Part shown: positions 27,856 to 38,751 of the stretch, piece after piece
Position numbering within the stretch: position 1 is the stretch's first letter
Layout: each line of letters starts with the position of its first letter
NCBI RefSeq assembly: GCF_002744755.1
Contig: NZ_KZ319290.1
Location: forward strand, 62,001 to 126,000
Direction of reading: 5' to 3'
Source: Leeuwenhoekiella nanhaiensis
GTDB lineage: Bacteria; Bacteroidota; Bacteroidia; Flavobacteriales; Flavobacteriaceae
Length of the DNA: 64,000 nt
Notes under the pieces: model-generated
The model's database searches: none
What the model was told of the DNA's origin: nothing
The model's input: the letters and a program-made list of their open reading frames with translations, nothing else
Translations under genes and position numbers: made by a program

Positions 27856-28209
27856 ATGGCATTTTCAAAATACACAAGAAGAAATAAAATACGTCGCAGA
27901 ATCCGTAAGTCACTTACCGGTACTGCAGAGCGTCCGAGACTTTCTGTATATAGAAGTAATAAAGAAATATACGCACAGATCATTGACGATACTACCGGAA
28001 AAACTTTAAGCGCTGCGTCTTCAAGAGACAAAGGCTTTAAAGCTAACGGAAACAAGGCAGAGGTTGCTAAAGAAGTAGGTAAAGCAATTGCCGAAAAAGC
28101 AAAAGAGGCTGGTATCGAAGCAGTAGCATTTGACAGAGGTGGGTATTTATACCACGGTAGAGTAAAACAATTAGCAGAAGGAGCCCGAGAAGGCGGATTA
28201 AAATTCTAA
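27856..28209 (+). CDS. rplR: 50S ribosomal protein L18 (uL18)
   Basis: 117 residues. L18 binds 5S rRNA with L5 and L25 in the central protuberance. Conserved [20 protein letters not shown] and the end [20 protein letters not shown], which is the family signature. rpsE starts 6 bases after. Confidence 0.99.
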   Translation: MAFSKYTRRNKIRRRIRKSLTGTAERPRLSVYRSNKEIYAQIIDDTTGKTLSAASSRDKGFKANGNKAEVAKEVGKAIAEKAKEAGIEAVAFDRGGYLYHGRVKQLAEGAREGGLKF

Positions 28210-28215
28210 GAAGTT

Positions 28216-28740
28216 ATGTATCAAAAATATAAAAACGTAGAGTTAGTAAAACCAAGCGGACTAGATCTTAAAGATCGTTTAGTTGGTGTGCAACGTGTGA
28301 CCAAAGTAACGAAAGGTGGTAGAGCTTTTGGTTTTTCTGCTATTGTTGTTGTAGGTGATGAGCACGGTGTTGTAGGTCAGGGTCTTGGTAAGTCTAAAGA
28401 TGTTGCCAGTGCGATTGCTAAAGCTGTTGAAGACGCAAAGAAAAACCTTGTGCGTATTCCACTTAACAAAAGCACAATCCCACACGAACAAAAAGGAAAA
28501 TACGGCGGAGCACGCGTATTGTTAATGCCAGCAGCTCCTGGTACAGGGGTTATCGCCGGTGGTGCAATACGTTCAGTACTTGAATCTGTAGGGATTCACG
28601 ACGTATTATCAAAAAATCAGGGATCTTCTAACCCACATAACGTGGTAAAAGCTACCTTTGATGCCCTTTTACAAATGAGAAGTGCAGAAACTGTAGCTAA
28701 GCAAAGAGGAATTTCTTTAGATAAAGTTTTTAAAGGATAA
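28216..28740 (+). CDS. rpsE: 30S ribosomal protein S5 (uS5)
   Basis: 174 residues. S5 lies at the mRNA entry and affects decoding accuracy. The double-stranded-RNA-binding-like N-terminal domain has [20 protein letters not shown], followed by [20 protein letters not shown] and [19 protein letters not shown], all typical. rpmD follows after 10 bases. Confidence 0.99.
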   Translation: MYQKYKNVELVKPSGLDLKDRLVGVQRVTKVTKGGRAFGFSAIVVVGDEHGVVGQGLGKSKDVASAIAKAVEDAKKNLVRIPLNKSTIPHEQKGKYGGARVLLMPAAPGTGVIAGGAIRSVLESVGIHDVLSKNQGSSNPHNVVKATFDALLQMRSAETVAKQRGISLDKVFKG

Positions 28741-28750
28741 TTGTAAGACA

Positions 28751-28930
28751 ATGGCAAAGATTAAAGTAACTAAGGTAAGAAGTGCTATCAACCGCACTCA
28801 GAACCAGAAGAGAACACTTGAGGCCTTGGGTCTTAAAAAAATGGGCCAGGTTGTGGAGCATGAGAATACTCCAAACATCCTTGGTATGATCAACAAAGTA
28901 AGTCATCTAGTTTCTGTAGAGGAAGCTTAA
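28751..28930 (+). CDS. rpmD: 50S ribosomal protein L30 (uL30)
   Basis: A short gene of 59 residues read directly from the sequence: ATG at 28751, TAA at 28928-28930. It opens [20 protein letters not shown] and contains [19 protein letters not shown], matching L30, which binds domains II and V of 23S rRNA. Position between rpsE and rplO is the usual one. Confidence 0.98.
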   Translation: MAKIKVTKVRSAINRTQNQKRTLEALGLKKMGQVVEHENTPNILGMINKVSHLVSVEEA

Positions 28931-28941
28931 ACAGTTATAAA

Positions 28942-29394
28942 ATGGGTTTAAACAATCTAAAACCGGCAGCAGGCTCGGTAAAAAAGAACGACAGCAGGCG
29001 AGGTCGTGGTGAAGCCACAGGAAATGGTGGAACCGCTGGCCGTGGGCACAAAGGTGCGAAGTCACGATCAGGATATTCTAAAAAAGTAGGTTTTGAAGGT
29101 GGGCAAATGCCACTTCAAAGACGTGTTCCTAAATTCGGTTTTAACAATATTAACCGTAAGGAGTACACCGGGGTGAACCTTGATACTTTACAGGAGTATG
29201 TTGATGCTGGAAGAATTAAAGATGAAGTAACTCTTGATGTTTTAGTAGAAAACAGACTAGCGGGTAAAAATGATTTAGTTAAGATTTTAGGTCGTGGTGA
29301 GCTAAAAGCTAAACTAAAAGTTAGTGCTCATAAATTTACAGCCTCGGCACAAAAAGCTATTGAAGCAGCAGGCGGAGAAGCAGTAACTTTATAA
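28942..29394 (+). CDS. rplO: 50S ribosomal protein L15 (uL15)
   Basis: 150 residues. L15 is a late assembly protein that reaches into the core of the 50S subunit. The glycine-rich extended N-terminus ([20 protein letters not shown]) and the fold region [15 protein letters not shown] are typical. secY starts 10 bases later, as in nearly all bacteria. Confidence 0.99.
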   Translation: MGLNNLKPAAGSVKKNDSRRGRGEATGNGGTAGRGHKGAKSRSGYSKKVGFEGGQMPLQRRVPKFGFNNINRKEYTGVNLDTLQEYVDAGRIKDEVTLDVLVENRLAGKNDLVKILGRGELKAKLKVSAHKFTASAQKAIEAAGGEAVTL

Positions 29395-29404
29395 CACACG
29401 CAGC

Positions 29405-30742
29405 ATGAAGGCTATAGAAACGATTAAAAATATCTGGAAGATTGAAGAGTTGAAGAATCGCATTCTTCTTACCCTTGGGTTGCTATTAGTATACCGTTTT
29501 GGGGCTCAGATCGTGCTTCCGGGTATTGACGCTTCTCAGCTGGCCAACCTTTCTGCTCAGACAGATGGTGGTTTGCTTGGGTTGCTTAATGCATTTACAG
29601 GTGGGGCATTTTCTAATGCTTCCGTTTTTGCATTAGGTATCATGCCGTACATTTCTGCTTCGATCGTAGTGCAACTTATGGGTATTGCGGTACCGTATTT
29701 GCAGAAACTACAGAAAGAAGGGGAAAGCGGGCGTCGCAAAATAAATCAGATCACCAGATGGTTAACCATCGCAATTACTTTAATTCAGGGACCCGGGTAT
29801 ATCACAAACTTATTTAGTATTCTCCCTCCTGAAGCTTTTGTAATGCAAAGTCAGGTGATGTTCATCATCTCCTCGGTAATTATCCTTACAACCGGATGTA
29901 TTTTTGCAATGTGGTTGGGAGAGAAGATTACTGATAAGGGTATTGGAAATGGTATTTCACTTCTTATTATGGTGGGTATCATCGCACGTTTACCACAGTC
30001 ATTCCTTCAGGAGTGGGTGTCACGTGTGACTGAATCTAACGGTGGTTTGATCATGATCTTGATTGAACTTGTAATTTGGTTTGTGATAATTCTGCTGTCG
30101 GTATTACTCGTAATGGCTGTACGACAGATTCCGGTTCAATATGCAAGAAGAACTGCCAGCGGTAGTTATGAGCGTAATGTTTTTGGAAGCAGACAGTATA
30201 TTCCCTTAAAGCTAAATGCATCAGGTGTAATGCCTATCATTTTTGCTCAGGCGATTATGTTTATTCCTGGCGCGGTTATTGGACTTTCTGATTCTGATAC
30301 TGCTCAGACAATCGCCGGTGAATTCACAAACATATTTGGTTTTTGGTACAATCTGGTATTTGGTTTACTGATTATCATCTTCACCTATTTTTACACGGCA
30401 ATTACAGTGCCTACTAATAAAATGGCAGATGATTTGAAACGCAGCGGTGGTTTTATCGCTGGCATCAGACCGGGTTCTGAGACTGCTGAATATTTAGATC
30501 GAATTATGTCTCAGATAACCCTTCCGGGATCTATTTTCCTTGCTTTAATTGCAGTGTTCCCTGCAGTAGCAGTAAGTGTACTGGGTATGCAGCAAGGTTG
30601 GGCGTTGTTTTACGGTGGTACTTCGTTACTTATCCTTGTAGGGGTTTCGATTGATACTATGCAGCAGGTAAATTCATACTTGTTGAATAGACATTATGAC
30701 GGATTGATGAAAACAGGTAAGAACAGAAAAGCAGTAGCATAA
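29405..30742 (+). CDS. secY: Protein translocase channel subunit SecY
   Basis: 445 residues, ten predicted membrane helices. SecY forms the protein-conducting channel of the inner membrane with SecE and SecG, powered by SecA and supplied by SRP. Seen: [22 protein letters not shown] (plug region, shown in part: [20 protein letters not shown]), the cytoplasmic loop with [13 protein letters not shown], and the late loop [13 protein letters not shown]. The stop overlaps the infA start by one base. adk and map, which often lie between secY and infA, are absent. Confidence 0.99.
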   Translation: MKAIETIKNIWKIEELKNRILLTLGLLLVYRFGAQIVLPGIDASQLANLSAQTDGGLLGLLNAFTGGAFSNASVFALGIMPYISASIVVQLMGIAVPYLQKLQKEGESGRRKINQITRWLTIAITLIQGPGYITNLFSILPPEAFVMQSQVMFIISSVIILTTGCIFAMWLGEKITDKGIGNGISLLIMVGIIARLPQSFLQEWVSRVTESNGGLIMILIELVIWFVIILLSVLLVMAVRQIPVQYARRTASGSYERNVFGSRQYIPLKLNASGVMPIIFAQAIMFIPGAVIGLSDSDTAQTIAGEFTNIFGFWYNLVFGLLIIIFTYFYTAITVPTNKMADDLKRSGGFIAGIRPGSETAEYLDRIMSQITLPGSIFLALIAVFPAVAVSVLGMQQGWALFYGGTSLLILVGVSIDTMQQVNSYLLNRHYDGLMKTGKNRKAVA

Positions 30743-30957
30743 TGGCAAAACAACAAGCAATAGAACAAGACGGTTCAATCATTGAAGCATTGTCTAACGC
30801 AATGTTTCGCGTTGAGCTAGAAAATGGTCATATCGTGACCGCACACATCTCGGGGAAAATGCGTATGCATTACATCAAATTATTACCGGGAGACAAAGTA
30901 AAACTTGAAATGAGCCCATACGATTTATCTAAGGCTCGTATAACTTATAGATACTAG
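30742..30957 (+). CDS. infA: Translation initiation factor IF-1
   Basis: 71 residues, an OB-fold protein that occupies the A site during initiation. Family pattern: [40 protein letters not shown], and [23 protein letters not shown] overlaps the secY stop (translational coupling), and rpmJ begins 4 bases after its stop codon. Confidence 0.99.
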   Translation: MAKQQAIEQDGSIIEALSNAMFRVELENGHIVTAHISGKMRMHYIKLLPGDKVKLEMSPYDLSKARITYRY

Positions 30958-30961
30958 TAAG

Positions 30962-31078
30962 ATGAAAGTAAGAGCATCAGTAAAGAAAAGAAGCGCAGAC
31001 TGCAAGATTGTACGTCGCAAAGGAAGATTATACGTTATTAACAAAAAGAACCCTAAGTTCAAACAAAGACAAGGTTAA
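30962..31078 (+). CDS. rpmJ: 50S ribosomal protein L36 (bL36), zinc-free form
   Basis: 38 residues, read directly: ATG at 30962, TAA at 31076-31078. [20 protein letters not shown] with [19 protein letters not shown] is typical L36. Only one Cys is present and no His, so the zinc ribbon CxxC...C...H is lost (C-minus form). It lies between infA and rpsM as usual. Confidence 0.97.
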   Translation: MKVRASVKKRSADCKIVRRKGRLYVINKKNPKFKQRQG

Positions 31079-31083
31079 GGATT

Positions 31084-31458
31084 ATGGCTAGAATTGCAGG
31101 GGTAGATATCCCAAAACAAAAACGAGGTGTAATCGCTTTGACGTACATCTTTGGAATCGGAAAAAGTAGAGCTCAGAAAATATTAGCTGAAGCTGGTGTT
31201 GATGAGAACCTGAAAGTTACGGAATGGGACGATGATCAAATTGGTCGTATTCGTGACGCTGTAGGTGCCTACAAGATCGAAGGAGAACTTAGAAGTGAGG
31301 TTTCTATGAGTATCAAGCGTCTTATGGACATTGGTTGCTACCGTGGTATCAGACACCGTTCTGGTTTGCCACTTCGCGGTCAACGTACCAAGAACAACTC
31401 TAGAACCCGAAAAGGTAAGCGTAAAACGGTTGCTAACAAGAAGAAAGCAACTAAATAA
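31084..31458 (+). CDS. rpsM: 30S ribosomal protein S13 (uS13)
   Basis: 124 residues. S13 is at the top of the 30S head, contacts P-site tRNA with its tail and L5 in the intersubunit bridge. [20 protein letters not shown], the helix-two-turn-helix [13 protein letters not shown], and the signature [19 protein letters not shown] are clear. The Lys-rich tail ends NKKKATK. Confidence 0.99.
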   Translation: MARIAGVDIPKQKRGVIALTYIFGIGKSRAQKILAEAGVDENLKVTEWDDDQIGRIRDAVGAYKIEGELRSEVSMSIKRLMDIGCYRGIRHRSGLPLRGQRTKNNSRTRKGKRKTVANKKKATK

Positions 31459-31467
31459 TAAGTAAGA

Positions 31468-31890
31468 ATGGCAAAGCAAAACACTAAAGGCGGAGGAAAA
31501 AACGCGAAAGCTGCAAAAAGCACAAAAAAGCGTAAAGTTGTTATTGAATCTGTAGGTGAAGCTCACGTTTCAGCATCATTCAACAACATTTTGATTTCTT
31601 TGACTAATAAGAAAGGTGATGTGATCTCTTGGTCTTCAGCCGGCAAAATGGGCTTTAGAGGATCTAAGAAAAATACTCCTTATGCTGCTCAGTTAGCTGC
31701 AGAGGATGCAAGTAAAGTTGCTCACGAAGCTGGTTTGCGTAAAGTGAAAGTGTATGTGAAAGGACCAGGTAATGGTCGTGAATCTGCAATTCGCTCTATC
31801 CACAACAGCGGTATCGAAGTAACTGAGATCATTGATGTGACTCCACTACCACACAACGGATGTCGTCCACCTAAACGAAGAAGAGTTTAA
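31468..31890 (+). CDS. rpsK: 30S ribosomal protein S11 (uS11)
   Basis: 140 residues. S11 is in the platform and contacts the mRNA/anti-Shine-Dalgarno region. After a Lys-rich start it has [20 protein letters not shown] and [19 protein letters not shown], ending with the signature [18 protein letters not shown]. An 85-base gap follows before rpsD. Confidence 0.99.
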   Translation: MAKQNTKGGGKNAKAAKSTKKRKVVIESVGEAHVSASFNNILISLTNKKGDVISWSSAGKMGFRGSKKNTPYAAQLAAEDASKVAHEAGLRKVKVYVKGPGNGRESAIRSIHNSGIEVTEIIDVTPLPHNGCRPPKRRRV

Positions 31891-31975
31891 TTAATTTTTA
31901 TATCAATCGGGGAGTACTGATTTTGCGAAGGACTAGACCTTAATTCCTTAATCACCCTAACTAATACACTATACA

Positions 31976-32581
31976 ATGGCAAGATATACCGGTCCTAAGA
32001 CTAAAATCGCACGTAAATTTGGTGAGGCGATTTTTGGAGATGATAAATCTTTTGAAAAAAGAAATTATCCTCCAGGTCAACACGGAAACAACAGACGTCG
32101 CGGTAAGAAGTCTGAATATGCAATACAGCTTCAAGAGAAGCAAAAAGCAAAATATACTTACGGAATTTTAGAGAATCAATTCCGTAATATGTTTGAAAAG
32201 GCTACCCGCGCTACCGGAATTACCGGGGTTGTTTTACTTCAGCTTTGCGAATCACGTCTTGACAATGTAGTTTTCAGAATGGGAATCGCTCCTTCTAGAA
32301 GATCTGCACGTCAATTAGTATCGCACAGACATATTACTGTTAATGGAGAGTTGGTAAACATACCATCTTACCAAATCAAAGCAGGAGATGTTGTTGCGGT
32401 ACGTGAAAAGTCAAAATCCTTGACAGCTATCCAAGATTCACTTTCTAACGCAAGCCACGTTTACGAGTGGATATCTTGGAACAACGATAAAAAAGAAGGT
32501 ACATTCGTTTCAGTTCCTGAGCGTATTCAGATTCCTGAAAACATCAACGAGCAGTTCATCGTTGAATTGTACTCTAAATAA
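31976..32581 (+). CDS. rpsD: 30S ribosomal protein S4 (uS4)
   Basis: 201 residues. S4 starts 30S assembly by binding the 5' domain of 16S rRNA; in E. coli it also represses the alpha operon. [20 protein letters not shown] opens the protein, and the S4 RNA-binding domain (about 93-155) has [20 protein letters not shown] and [18 protein letters not shown]. The 85-base leader upstream is the natural place for S4 autoregulation, but no E. coli-like pseudoknot is obvious to me. Confidence 0.99.
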   Translation: MARYTGPKTKIARKFGEAIFGDDKSFEKRNYPPGQHGNNRRRGKKSEYAIQLQEKQKAKYTYGILENQFRNMFEKATRATGITGVVLLQLCESRLDNVVFRMGIAPSRRSARQLVSHRHITVNGELVNIPSYQIKAGDVVAVREKSKSLTAIQDSLSNASHVYEWISWNNDKKEGTFVSVPERIQIPENINEQFIVELYSK

Positions 32582-32607
32582 TAATATCAACTCTTAGAAA
32601 ACAGAAT

Positions 32608-33600
32608 ATGGCATTACTAAATTTCCAAAAGCCTGATAAGGTCATAATGATCGACTCTACCGACTTTGAGGGTAAGTTTGAATTCAGACCCTTAGAGCCA
32701 GGATATGGTTTGACTGTTGGTAACGCGCTTCGAAGAGTATTGCTATCTTCATTAGAAGGTTTTGCAATCACCTCGGTACGTGTTGAAGGTGTAGATCATG
32801 AGTTTTCAACTATTGCAGGAGTTGTAGAAGATTTTACAGAAATCATTCTTAACCTGAAGCAGGTACGTTTTAAAAGACAGATCGATGAGATCGACAATGA
32901 GACCGTTACCATTTCTGTTTCAGATAAGGAACAATTAACAGCCGGTGACTTCCAAAAGTTTATCTCCGGTTTCCAAATTCTTAATCCTGATTTGGTTATC
33001 GCCAATATGGAGAAGAACGTTAGCATTAACATGGAGATCACTGTTGAAAAAGGCCGTGGTTATGTTCCTGCAGAAGAAAACAAAAAGCAAAATGCTCCGG
33101 TGGGTACCATCTTTACTGACTCTATTTATACTCCCATAAAAAATGTGAAGTATAGCATAGAAAACTATCGTGTAGAGCAGAAGACTGACTACGAGAAACT
33201 TGTTTTTGAAATCATTACAGATGGTTCTATTCATCCTAAGGATGCATTGACTGAAGCAGCAAAAACACTTATCCACCACTTTATGTTGTTCTCTGACGAG
33301 CGCATCACTCTTGAGGCAGATGAGATTGCTCAAACTGAAACTTATGATGAAGAATCGCTTCACATGAGACAGCTTCTTAAGACCAAATTGGTTGATATGG
33401 ATCTTTCAGTGCGTGCACTTAACTGTTTAAAAGCTGCTGAAGTTGAAACTCTTGGAGATCTTGTTTCTTACAACAAGAATGACTTGATGAAATTCAGAAA
33501 CTTCGGTAAAAAATCACTTACAGAGCTTGAAGAGCTTGTAAACGTGAAAGGTCTTAACTTCGGTATGGATCTTTCAAAATATAAATTAGATAAAGACTAG
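32608..33600 (+). CDS. rpoA: DNA-directed RNA polymerase subunit alpha
   Basis: 330 residues. The alpha dimer nucleates RNA polymerase assembly; the C-terminal domain binds activators and upstream promoter DNA. N-terminal domain: [21 protein letters not shown]-terminal domain (about 255-325): [22 protein letters not shown] (shown in part: [20 protein letters not shown]) and [13 protein letters not shown], the helix-hairpin-helix signature. A 64-base gap separates it from rplQ. Confidence 0.99.
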   Translation: MALLNFQKPDKVIMIDSTDFEGKFEFRPLEPGYGLTVGNALRRVLLSSLEGFAITSVRVEGVDHEFSTIAGVVEDFTEIILNLKQVRFKRQIDEIDNETVTISVSDKEQLTAGDFQKFISGFQILNPDLVIANMEKNVSINMEITVEKGRGYVPAEENKKQNAPVGTIFTDSIYTPIKNVKYSIENYRVEQKTDYEKLVFEIITDGSIHPKDALTEAAKTLIHHFMLFSDERITLEADEIAQTETYDEESLHMRQLLKTKLVDMDLSVRALNCLKAAEVETLGDLVSYNKNDLMKFRNFGKKSLTELEELVNVKGLNFGMDLSKYKLDKD

Positions 33601-33664
33601 TAATGCTCCATATTTTGCTCCTCAAAAAGGGTTGAGCAAGATGGTGGCTTAAATTTAAAATGTC

Positions 33665-34156
33665 ATGAGACACGGAAAAAAAATCAATCATCTAGGGCGT
33701 AAAACTGCGCACAGAAAATCAATGCTTGCTAATATGGCTTGCTCACTTATAGAGCACAAACGTATTAACACTACTGTAGCAAAAGCTAAAGCGCTTAAGC
33801 AGTTTGTAGAGCCTTTAGTAACAAAATCTAAAGAAGATACTACGCACAATCGTCGTATCGTAATGAGCAAATTGCGTCAAAAGGATGCGGTTGCCGAGCT
33901 TTTTAGAGATGTTGCTGTAAAAGTTGGTGATCGTCCGGGAGGATATACCCGTATCATTAAGTTGGGTAATCGTCTTGGGGATAACGCAGATATGGCGATG
34001 ATTGAATTAGTTGATTATAACGAGTTATACAACTCTGGTAAGACTAAAAAGAAATCTACTCGTAGAGCAGGTAAAAAGACTTCTGCGGCAGCTGCGGCTC
34101 CTAAGAAAGAAGATGCGCCGGTTCAAGAGAAAAAAGCTTCTGATGAGGAAGAATAA
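33665..34156 (+). CDS. rplQ: 50S ribosomal protein L17 (bL17)
   Basis: 163 residues. L17 lies near the tunnel exit. The core (1-120) has [20 protein letters not shown] and [20 protein letters not shown]. It carries an extra tail of about 40 residues that is first Lys/Ala-rich ([20 protein letters not shown]) and ends in an acidic EKKASDEEE, a feature absent from the E. coli protein. Last gene of the super-operon; a strong terminator follows. Confidence 0.98.
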   Translation: MRHGKKINHLGRKTAHRKSMLANMACSLIEHKRINTTVAKAKALKQFVEPLVTKSKEDTTHNRRIVMSKLRQKDAVAELFRDVAVKVGDRPGGYTRIIKLGNRLGDNADMAMIELVDYNELYNSGKTKKKSTRRAGKKTSAAAAAPKKEDAPVQEKKASDEEE

Positions 34157-34181
34157 GAAAATCTTTAGCATTGCATAAAGT

Positions 34182-34217
34182 AAAAAGGATAAGCCGTTTC
34201 GGTTTATCCTTTTTTTT
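34182..34217 (+). terminator. Rho-independent terminator of the ribosomal operon
   Basis: A 14-base stem AAAAAGGATAAGCC / GGTTTATCCTTTTT (one G-U pair) with loop GTTTC, then a T-run to 34217. It closes the roughly 17-kb unit that starts at the promoter 16884-16914. Confidence 0.93.
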
Positions 34218-34261
34218 ATAATTATTTTTGAAAAAAATCTAACACTTTACAGGAACACGAG

Positions 34262-35374
34262 ATGAAGTACCAGACAAACAGAAAAGCCTTAATTCTTTTA
34301 GCGGACGGAACCATTTTTTATGGAAAGTCTGTTGCCAATAAAGAGGGTACGGCCTTTGGAGAGGTATGTTTTAACACCGGGATGACCGGTTATCAGGAAA
34401 TTTTTACAGACCCTTCTTACTATGGTCAGTTAATGGTTACCACAAACGCGCATATTGGTAATTATGGCGGTAACAACGAGGAGACCGAATCTGATACCGT
34501 AAAAATAGCCGGACTTATTTGCCGTAATTTCAGCTACAATTACTCCAGAAAACAGGTTGATGAATCTTTGCTTTCTTTTTTAGATAAAAACAACCTCTTC
34601 GTTATTTCAGATGTTGATACCCGTGCCCTTGTAGCGTATATACGTGATAATGGGGCTATGAATGCGGTAATCTCTTCAGATGTTGATAATATTGAAGGTC
34701 TTAAGAAGCAACTGGCAGAGGTTCCTGATATGAATGGTCTTGAGCTGGCTTCAAAGGTTTCAACAAAAGAGCCTTACTTTTTTGGTGATGAAAATGCTAA
34801 ATACAAAGTGGCTGCAATTGATTTGGGGATAAAGAAAAACATCCTGCGTAATATGGCCAAGCGAGATATGTATATCAAAGTGTTCCCATATGATGCTTCT
34901 TTTGAAGAAATGAAATCTTTTGAGCCTGATGGTTTCTTCCTGTCTAATGGCCCAGGAGATCCTGAGCCGCTTAAAGAAGTAATTAAGACTGCAAAACAAA
35001 TTATAGACGCAGATTATCCGCTGTTTGGTATTTGCCTGGGGCATCAGATCATTGCCCTGGCAAACGGTATCAGTACGTTTAAAATGCATCACGGTCACAG
35101 AGGAATCAACCATCCTGTTTTGAATAATCAAACCGGACGAGGCGAGATAACTTCACAGAACCACGGTTTTTCAGTAAACTACGATGAAGCTGCAAACAAT
35201 CCTGATATTGAGGTAACCCATAAACACCTCAATGATAATACGGTGATGGGTTTGCGTATGAAGAATAAAAACTGTTTTTCGGTACAATATCACCCGGAAG
35301 CAGGTCCCGGTCCTAATGACGCGACCTACCTCTTTGATGAATTTATCGAGCGTATGTCAAAGCAAACAGTATAA
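34262..35374 (+). CDS. carA: Carbamoyl-phosphate synthase small (glutaminase) subunit
   Basis: 370 residues. CarA hydrolyses glutamine and passes ammonia to CarB for carbamoyl phosphate, the precursor of pyrimidines and arginine. N-terminal CPSase domain: GMTGYQEIFTDPSYYGQLMV and VDTRALVAYIRDNGAMN. Class I glutamine amidotransferase domain: SNGPGDPEPL, nucleophile Cys in LFGICLGHQI, and the His-Glu pair in QYHPEAGPGP. carB is not adjacent, since eno follows after a terminator. A possible -7 element TATTTTTG lies at 34223-34230, without a clear upstream box. Confidence 0.98.
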   Translation: MKYQTNRKALILLADGTIFYGKSVANKEGTAFGEVCFNTGMTGYQEIFTDPSYYGQLMVTTNAHIGNYGGNNEETESDTVKIAGLICRNFSYNYSRKQVDESLLSFLDKNNLFVISDVDTRALVAYIRDNGAMNAVISSDVDNIEGLKKQLAEVPDMNGLELASKVSTKEPYFFGDENAKYKVAAIDLGIKKNILRNMAKRDMYIKVFPYDASFEEMKSFEPDGFFLSNGPGDPEPLKEVIKTAKQIIDADYPLFGICLGHQIIALANGISTFKMHHGHRGINHPVLNNQTGRGEITSQNHGFSVNYDEAANNPDIEVTHKHLNDNTVMGLRMKNKNCFSVQYHPEAGPGPNDATYLFDEFIERMSKQTV

Positions 35375-35380
35375 GTCTAC

Positions 35381-35409
35381 AAAGCCCCGTTTTATCGGGG
35401 CTTTTTTTT
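35381..35409 (+). terminator. Rho-independent terminator of carA
   Basis: Stem AAAGCCCCG / CGGGGCTTT with a 6-base loop, followed by eight T (35402-35409), 7 bases after the carA stop codon. Confidence 0.94.
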
Positions 35410-35581
35410 GATGAATATCTTCCGGAATACGAGCTTTATTGCACTTCTTCTGCTCAAACAGGTTAAAGGTGCGCGTGTTTTAAATAATTATTAAAAGACC
35501 GTTTTAGGAGCTGCTATATCTGTTAAATAGTGCAGTATTGCGTATATTGCGCATACTTAATTAACCTATCAATTTTATTAG

Positions 35582-36874
<1,293 letters not shown>

Positions 36875-36880
36875 CTCGTA

Positions 36881-36907
36881 AAACACCCCAATCGGGGTGT
36901 TTTTTTT
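36881..36907 (+). terminator. Rho-independent terminator of eno
   Basis: Stem AACACCCC / GGGGTGTT with loop AATC and an eight-base T-run (36900-36907), directly after the eno stop. Confidence 0.94.
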
Positions 36908-37109
36908 GCCTTTTAAGTTTCCATTTAAATAAAAGTCATAAGCTCGGTTTATTCTTGTAAAAAATTCTTTAGTTCATATTTAAACGATTAAGTGTATATT
37001 TTTTACGATGTGAAGTATTTTATTAAAAAGAAAAAGAGTACATTCGTACATCTCAAAAGATAATTCATTTTAGATTCTTTAACCCAACAGTATCTGTAAA
37101 CAGATCTGA

Positions 37110-37128
37110 AAATTTTGAAGTTGGGTGA
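37110..37128 (+). repeat. 19-base direct repeat, copy 1
   Basis: AAATTTTGAAGTTGGGTGA, identical to 37187-37205. Each copy is followed within a few bases by an intrinsic terminator, so the repeat marks a duplicated RNA 3' module. Confidence 0.9.
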
Positions 37129-37169
37129 AAGAGCGGTTCTGAAAACTGAAGTAAGTATCGCTCTTTTTT
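37128..37169 (+). terminator. Terminator of the first RNA unit
   Basis: Stem AAAGAGCG / CGCTCTTT (37128-37135 and 37159-37166) with a 23-base loop and a T-run to 37169. No coding gene precedes it on this strand after the eno terminator, which implies a non-coding transcript. Confidence 0.8.
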
Positions 37170-37186
37170 ATCCAAACACGGAATCT

Positions 37187-37205
37187 AAATTTTGAAGTTG
37201 GGTGA
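37187..37205 (+). repeat. 19-base direct repeat, copy 2
   Basis: Second exact copy of AAATTTTGAAGTTGGGTGA (copy 1 at 37110-37128). Confidence 0.9.
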
Positions 37206-37243
37206 GGGGTTTAACGATGCTTTGCAGCGTTGCCCCTTTTTTT
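37206..37243 (+). terminator. Terminator of the second RNA unit
   Basis: Outer stem GGGG / CCCC (37206-37209, 37233-37236) and inner stem AACG-A-TGC / GCA-G-CGTT with a 3-base loop, followed by seven T (37237-37243). Its sequence differs entirely from the first terminator although the preceding 19 bases are identical. Confidence 0.82.
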
Positions 37244-37363
37244 ATGTCCTAAATTTTTAGGTGTGATAGTTTCATTTTGATCGAATTTTAAAACAATACT
37301 TCCTAAATCCACAGTATTAGGCCTGATTTAAATATTTTTTAACCTTGTGGCAAGGCTTTAAAC

Positions 37364-37394
37364 TTTAATAATCGCCGCTATTTTCGTACTTTAG
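37364..37394 (+). promoter_or_regulatory. Likely gltA promoter
   Basis: TTTA (37364-37367), 19 bases, TACTTTAG (37387-37394): the Bacteroidetes pattern TTTG-N19-TAnnTTTG with G-to-A in the first box and TTAG for TTTG in the second. It places the start about 38 bases upstream of the gltA ATG, downstream of both RNA-unit terminators. Confidence 0.6.
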
Positions 37395-37438
37395 CGACTC
37401 TTGAATTTTTTGATAATCAGCTAAAAATATATTAGATA

Positions 37439-38725
37439 ATGGCAGATAATGCTAAACTTATTATAGGAGACAAATCCTATGAATTTCCAATCGTTGAAGG
37501 TTCTGAAAAAGAGCTTGCAATCGATATAGCTAGTCTTAGAGGAGTTACTGGTGGTTATACTACACTTGATCCTGGTTTTAAAAATACCGGTAGTTGTGAA
37601 AGCGCAATTACATTCCTAAATGGAGAAGAAGGTATTCTAAGATACCGCGGTTATGCTATTGAAGAACTTGCGGAAAAAGCCTCGTTCCTGGAGGTAACCT
37701 ACCTCTTGATTTTTGGCGAATTACCTACACGTGATCAGTTAGAAAAATTTCACAAAGACATAAAAGAAGAAAATCACGTTGATGAGGATATTAAGAAAAT
37801 CCTTAATGGTTTTCCTAAATCAGCACACCCTATGGGCGTGTTGGCCTCGTTAACATCTGCGCTTACTGCATTTAATCCGGATGCTGTAAATGTAGATTCT
37901 GAAGAAGATATGTATAATGCCATAGTGAAGCTTTTAGGTAAATTCCCGGTTTTAGTAGCCTGGACGATGCGCACTAAAATGAGCAAGCCACTTGACTATG
38001 GTGATGACAGCTTAAGCTACGTAGAGAACCTGCATAAAATGATGTTCTCTAAGCCTAACAGTGAGTATAAGCTTGATCCCGTCATTATTGAAGCTTTAGA
38101 TAAATTATTGATCCTTCACGCTGATCACGAGCAAAACTGCTCTACGTCCACTGTGCGTATTGTAGGTTCTTCTCACGCTGGTTTATTTGCTTCCATATCT
38201 GCAGGTATTTCTGCGTTGTGGGGCCCACTTCACGGTGGTGCAAACCAGGCTGTTATCGAAATGCTTGAAGGTATTAAAGCAGATGGTGGTGATACTAAAA
38301 AATATATGGCTAAAGCAAAAGACAAGGAAGATCCATTCCGTTTGATGGGCTTTGGTCACCGCGTATACAAGAACTTTGACCCGCGTGCAAAGATTATCAA
38401 GAAAGCCGCAGATGACGTATTAAATCAACTGGGTGTAGAAGATGAAGTTCTTGATATTGCTAAGGGACTTGAAAAGGAGGCTTTAGAAGACGACTACTTC
38501 GTAAAACGCAAGCTGTATCCAAACGTAGATTTCTATTCGGGAATTATTTACAGAGCTTTAGGAATACCTGTAGAAATGTTTACCGTAATGTTTGCGATGG
38601 GTCGCGTACCAGGATGGATTGCCCAGTGGCGCGAGATGCGTTTGCGTAAAGAGCCTATTGGTCGTCCGCGACAGGTTTATATAGGTGAAACGCTTCGATC
38701 TTTTAAACCGATGGAAGAGCGATAG
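37439..38725 (+). CDS. gltA: Citrate synthase, type II
   Basis: 428 residues. Condenses oxaloacetate and acetyl-CoA, the entry step of the TCA cycle. The N-terminal beta domain (1-50) marks the large type II form. Catalytic regions: LHADHEQNCSTSTVRIVGS, GPLHGGANQAVIEML with the catalytic His, GFGHRVYKNFDPRAKI with the second His, and NVDFYSGIIYRALGIP with the catalytic Asp. The gene is preceded by a structured non-coding region and followed by a modest terminator. Confidence 0.99.
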   Translation: MADNAKLIIGDKSYEFPIVEGSEKELAIDIASLRGVTGGYTTLDPGFKNTGSCESAITFLNGEEGILRYRGYAIEELAEKASFLEVTYLLIFGELPTRDQLEKFHKDIKEENHVDEDIKKILNGFPKSAHPMGVLASLTSALTAFNPDAVNVDSEEDMYNAIVKLLGKFPVLVAWTMRTKMSKPLDYGDDSLSYVENLHKMMFSKPNSEYKLDPVIIEALDKLLILHADHEQNCSTSTVRIVGSSHAGLFASISAGISALWGPLHGGANQAVIEMLEGIKADGGDTKKYMAKAKDKEDPFRLMGFGHRVYKNFDPRAKIIKKAADDVLNQLGVEDEVLDIAKGLEKEALEDDYFVKRKLYPNVDFYSGIIYRALGIPVEMFTVMFAMGRVPGWIAQWREMRLRKEPIGRPRQVYIGETLRSFKPMEER

Positions 38726-38751
38726 ATCGCTAACTCAAAGATAACAGGAAG

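Larger units (their letters stand above)
37069..37243 (+). ncRNA. Candidate structured RNA with tandem terminator units upstream of gltA
   Basis: Unit 1: ACCCAAC (37082-37088) pairs with GTTGGGT (37120-37126) around a small hairpin ATCTG-TAAA-CAGAT (37092-37105), followed by a terminator (37128-37169). Unit 2 repeats only the 3' half of unit 1: 19 identical bases (37110-37128 and 37187-37205), again with GTTGGGT, followed by a second terminator (37206-37243). An outer stem TTTAGATTC (37069-37077) / GAATCTAAA (37181-37189) encloses unit 1 completely. The single ACCCAAC could pair with either GTTGGGT. There is no open reading frame. It could be two small RNAs, or one element with alternative folds. 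I do not recognise an Rfam family with certainty; the Flavo-1 motif is a candidate to test. Confidence 0.55.
36908..37438. other. Long non-coding gap between eno and gltA
   Basis: About 530 bases with no gene. It contains a structured element with two terminators (37069-37243) and the gltA promoter (37364-37394). The first 120 bases are AT-rich with a possible weak promoter core TACATTCG at 37039-37046. Short hairpins CCTAAA/TTTAGG (37248-37261) and CCTTG/CAAGG (37343-37355) lie between the element and the gltA promoter. Confidence 0.7.

Noticed and set aside
32935-33363. Open frame of 142 codons opposite rpoA
   Set aside because: Antisense to a certain gene, no promoter, no family resemblance.
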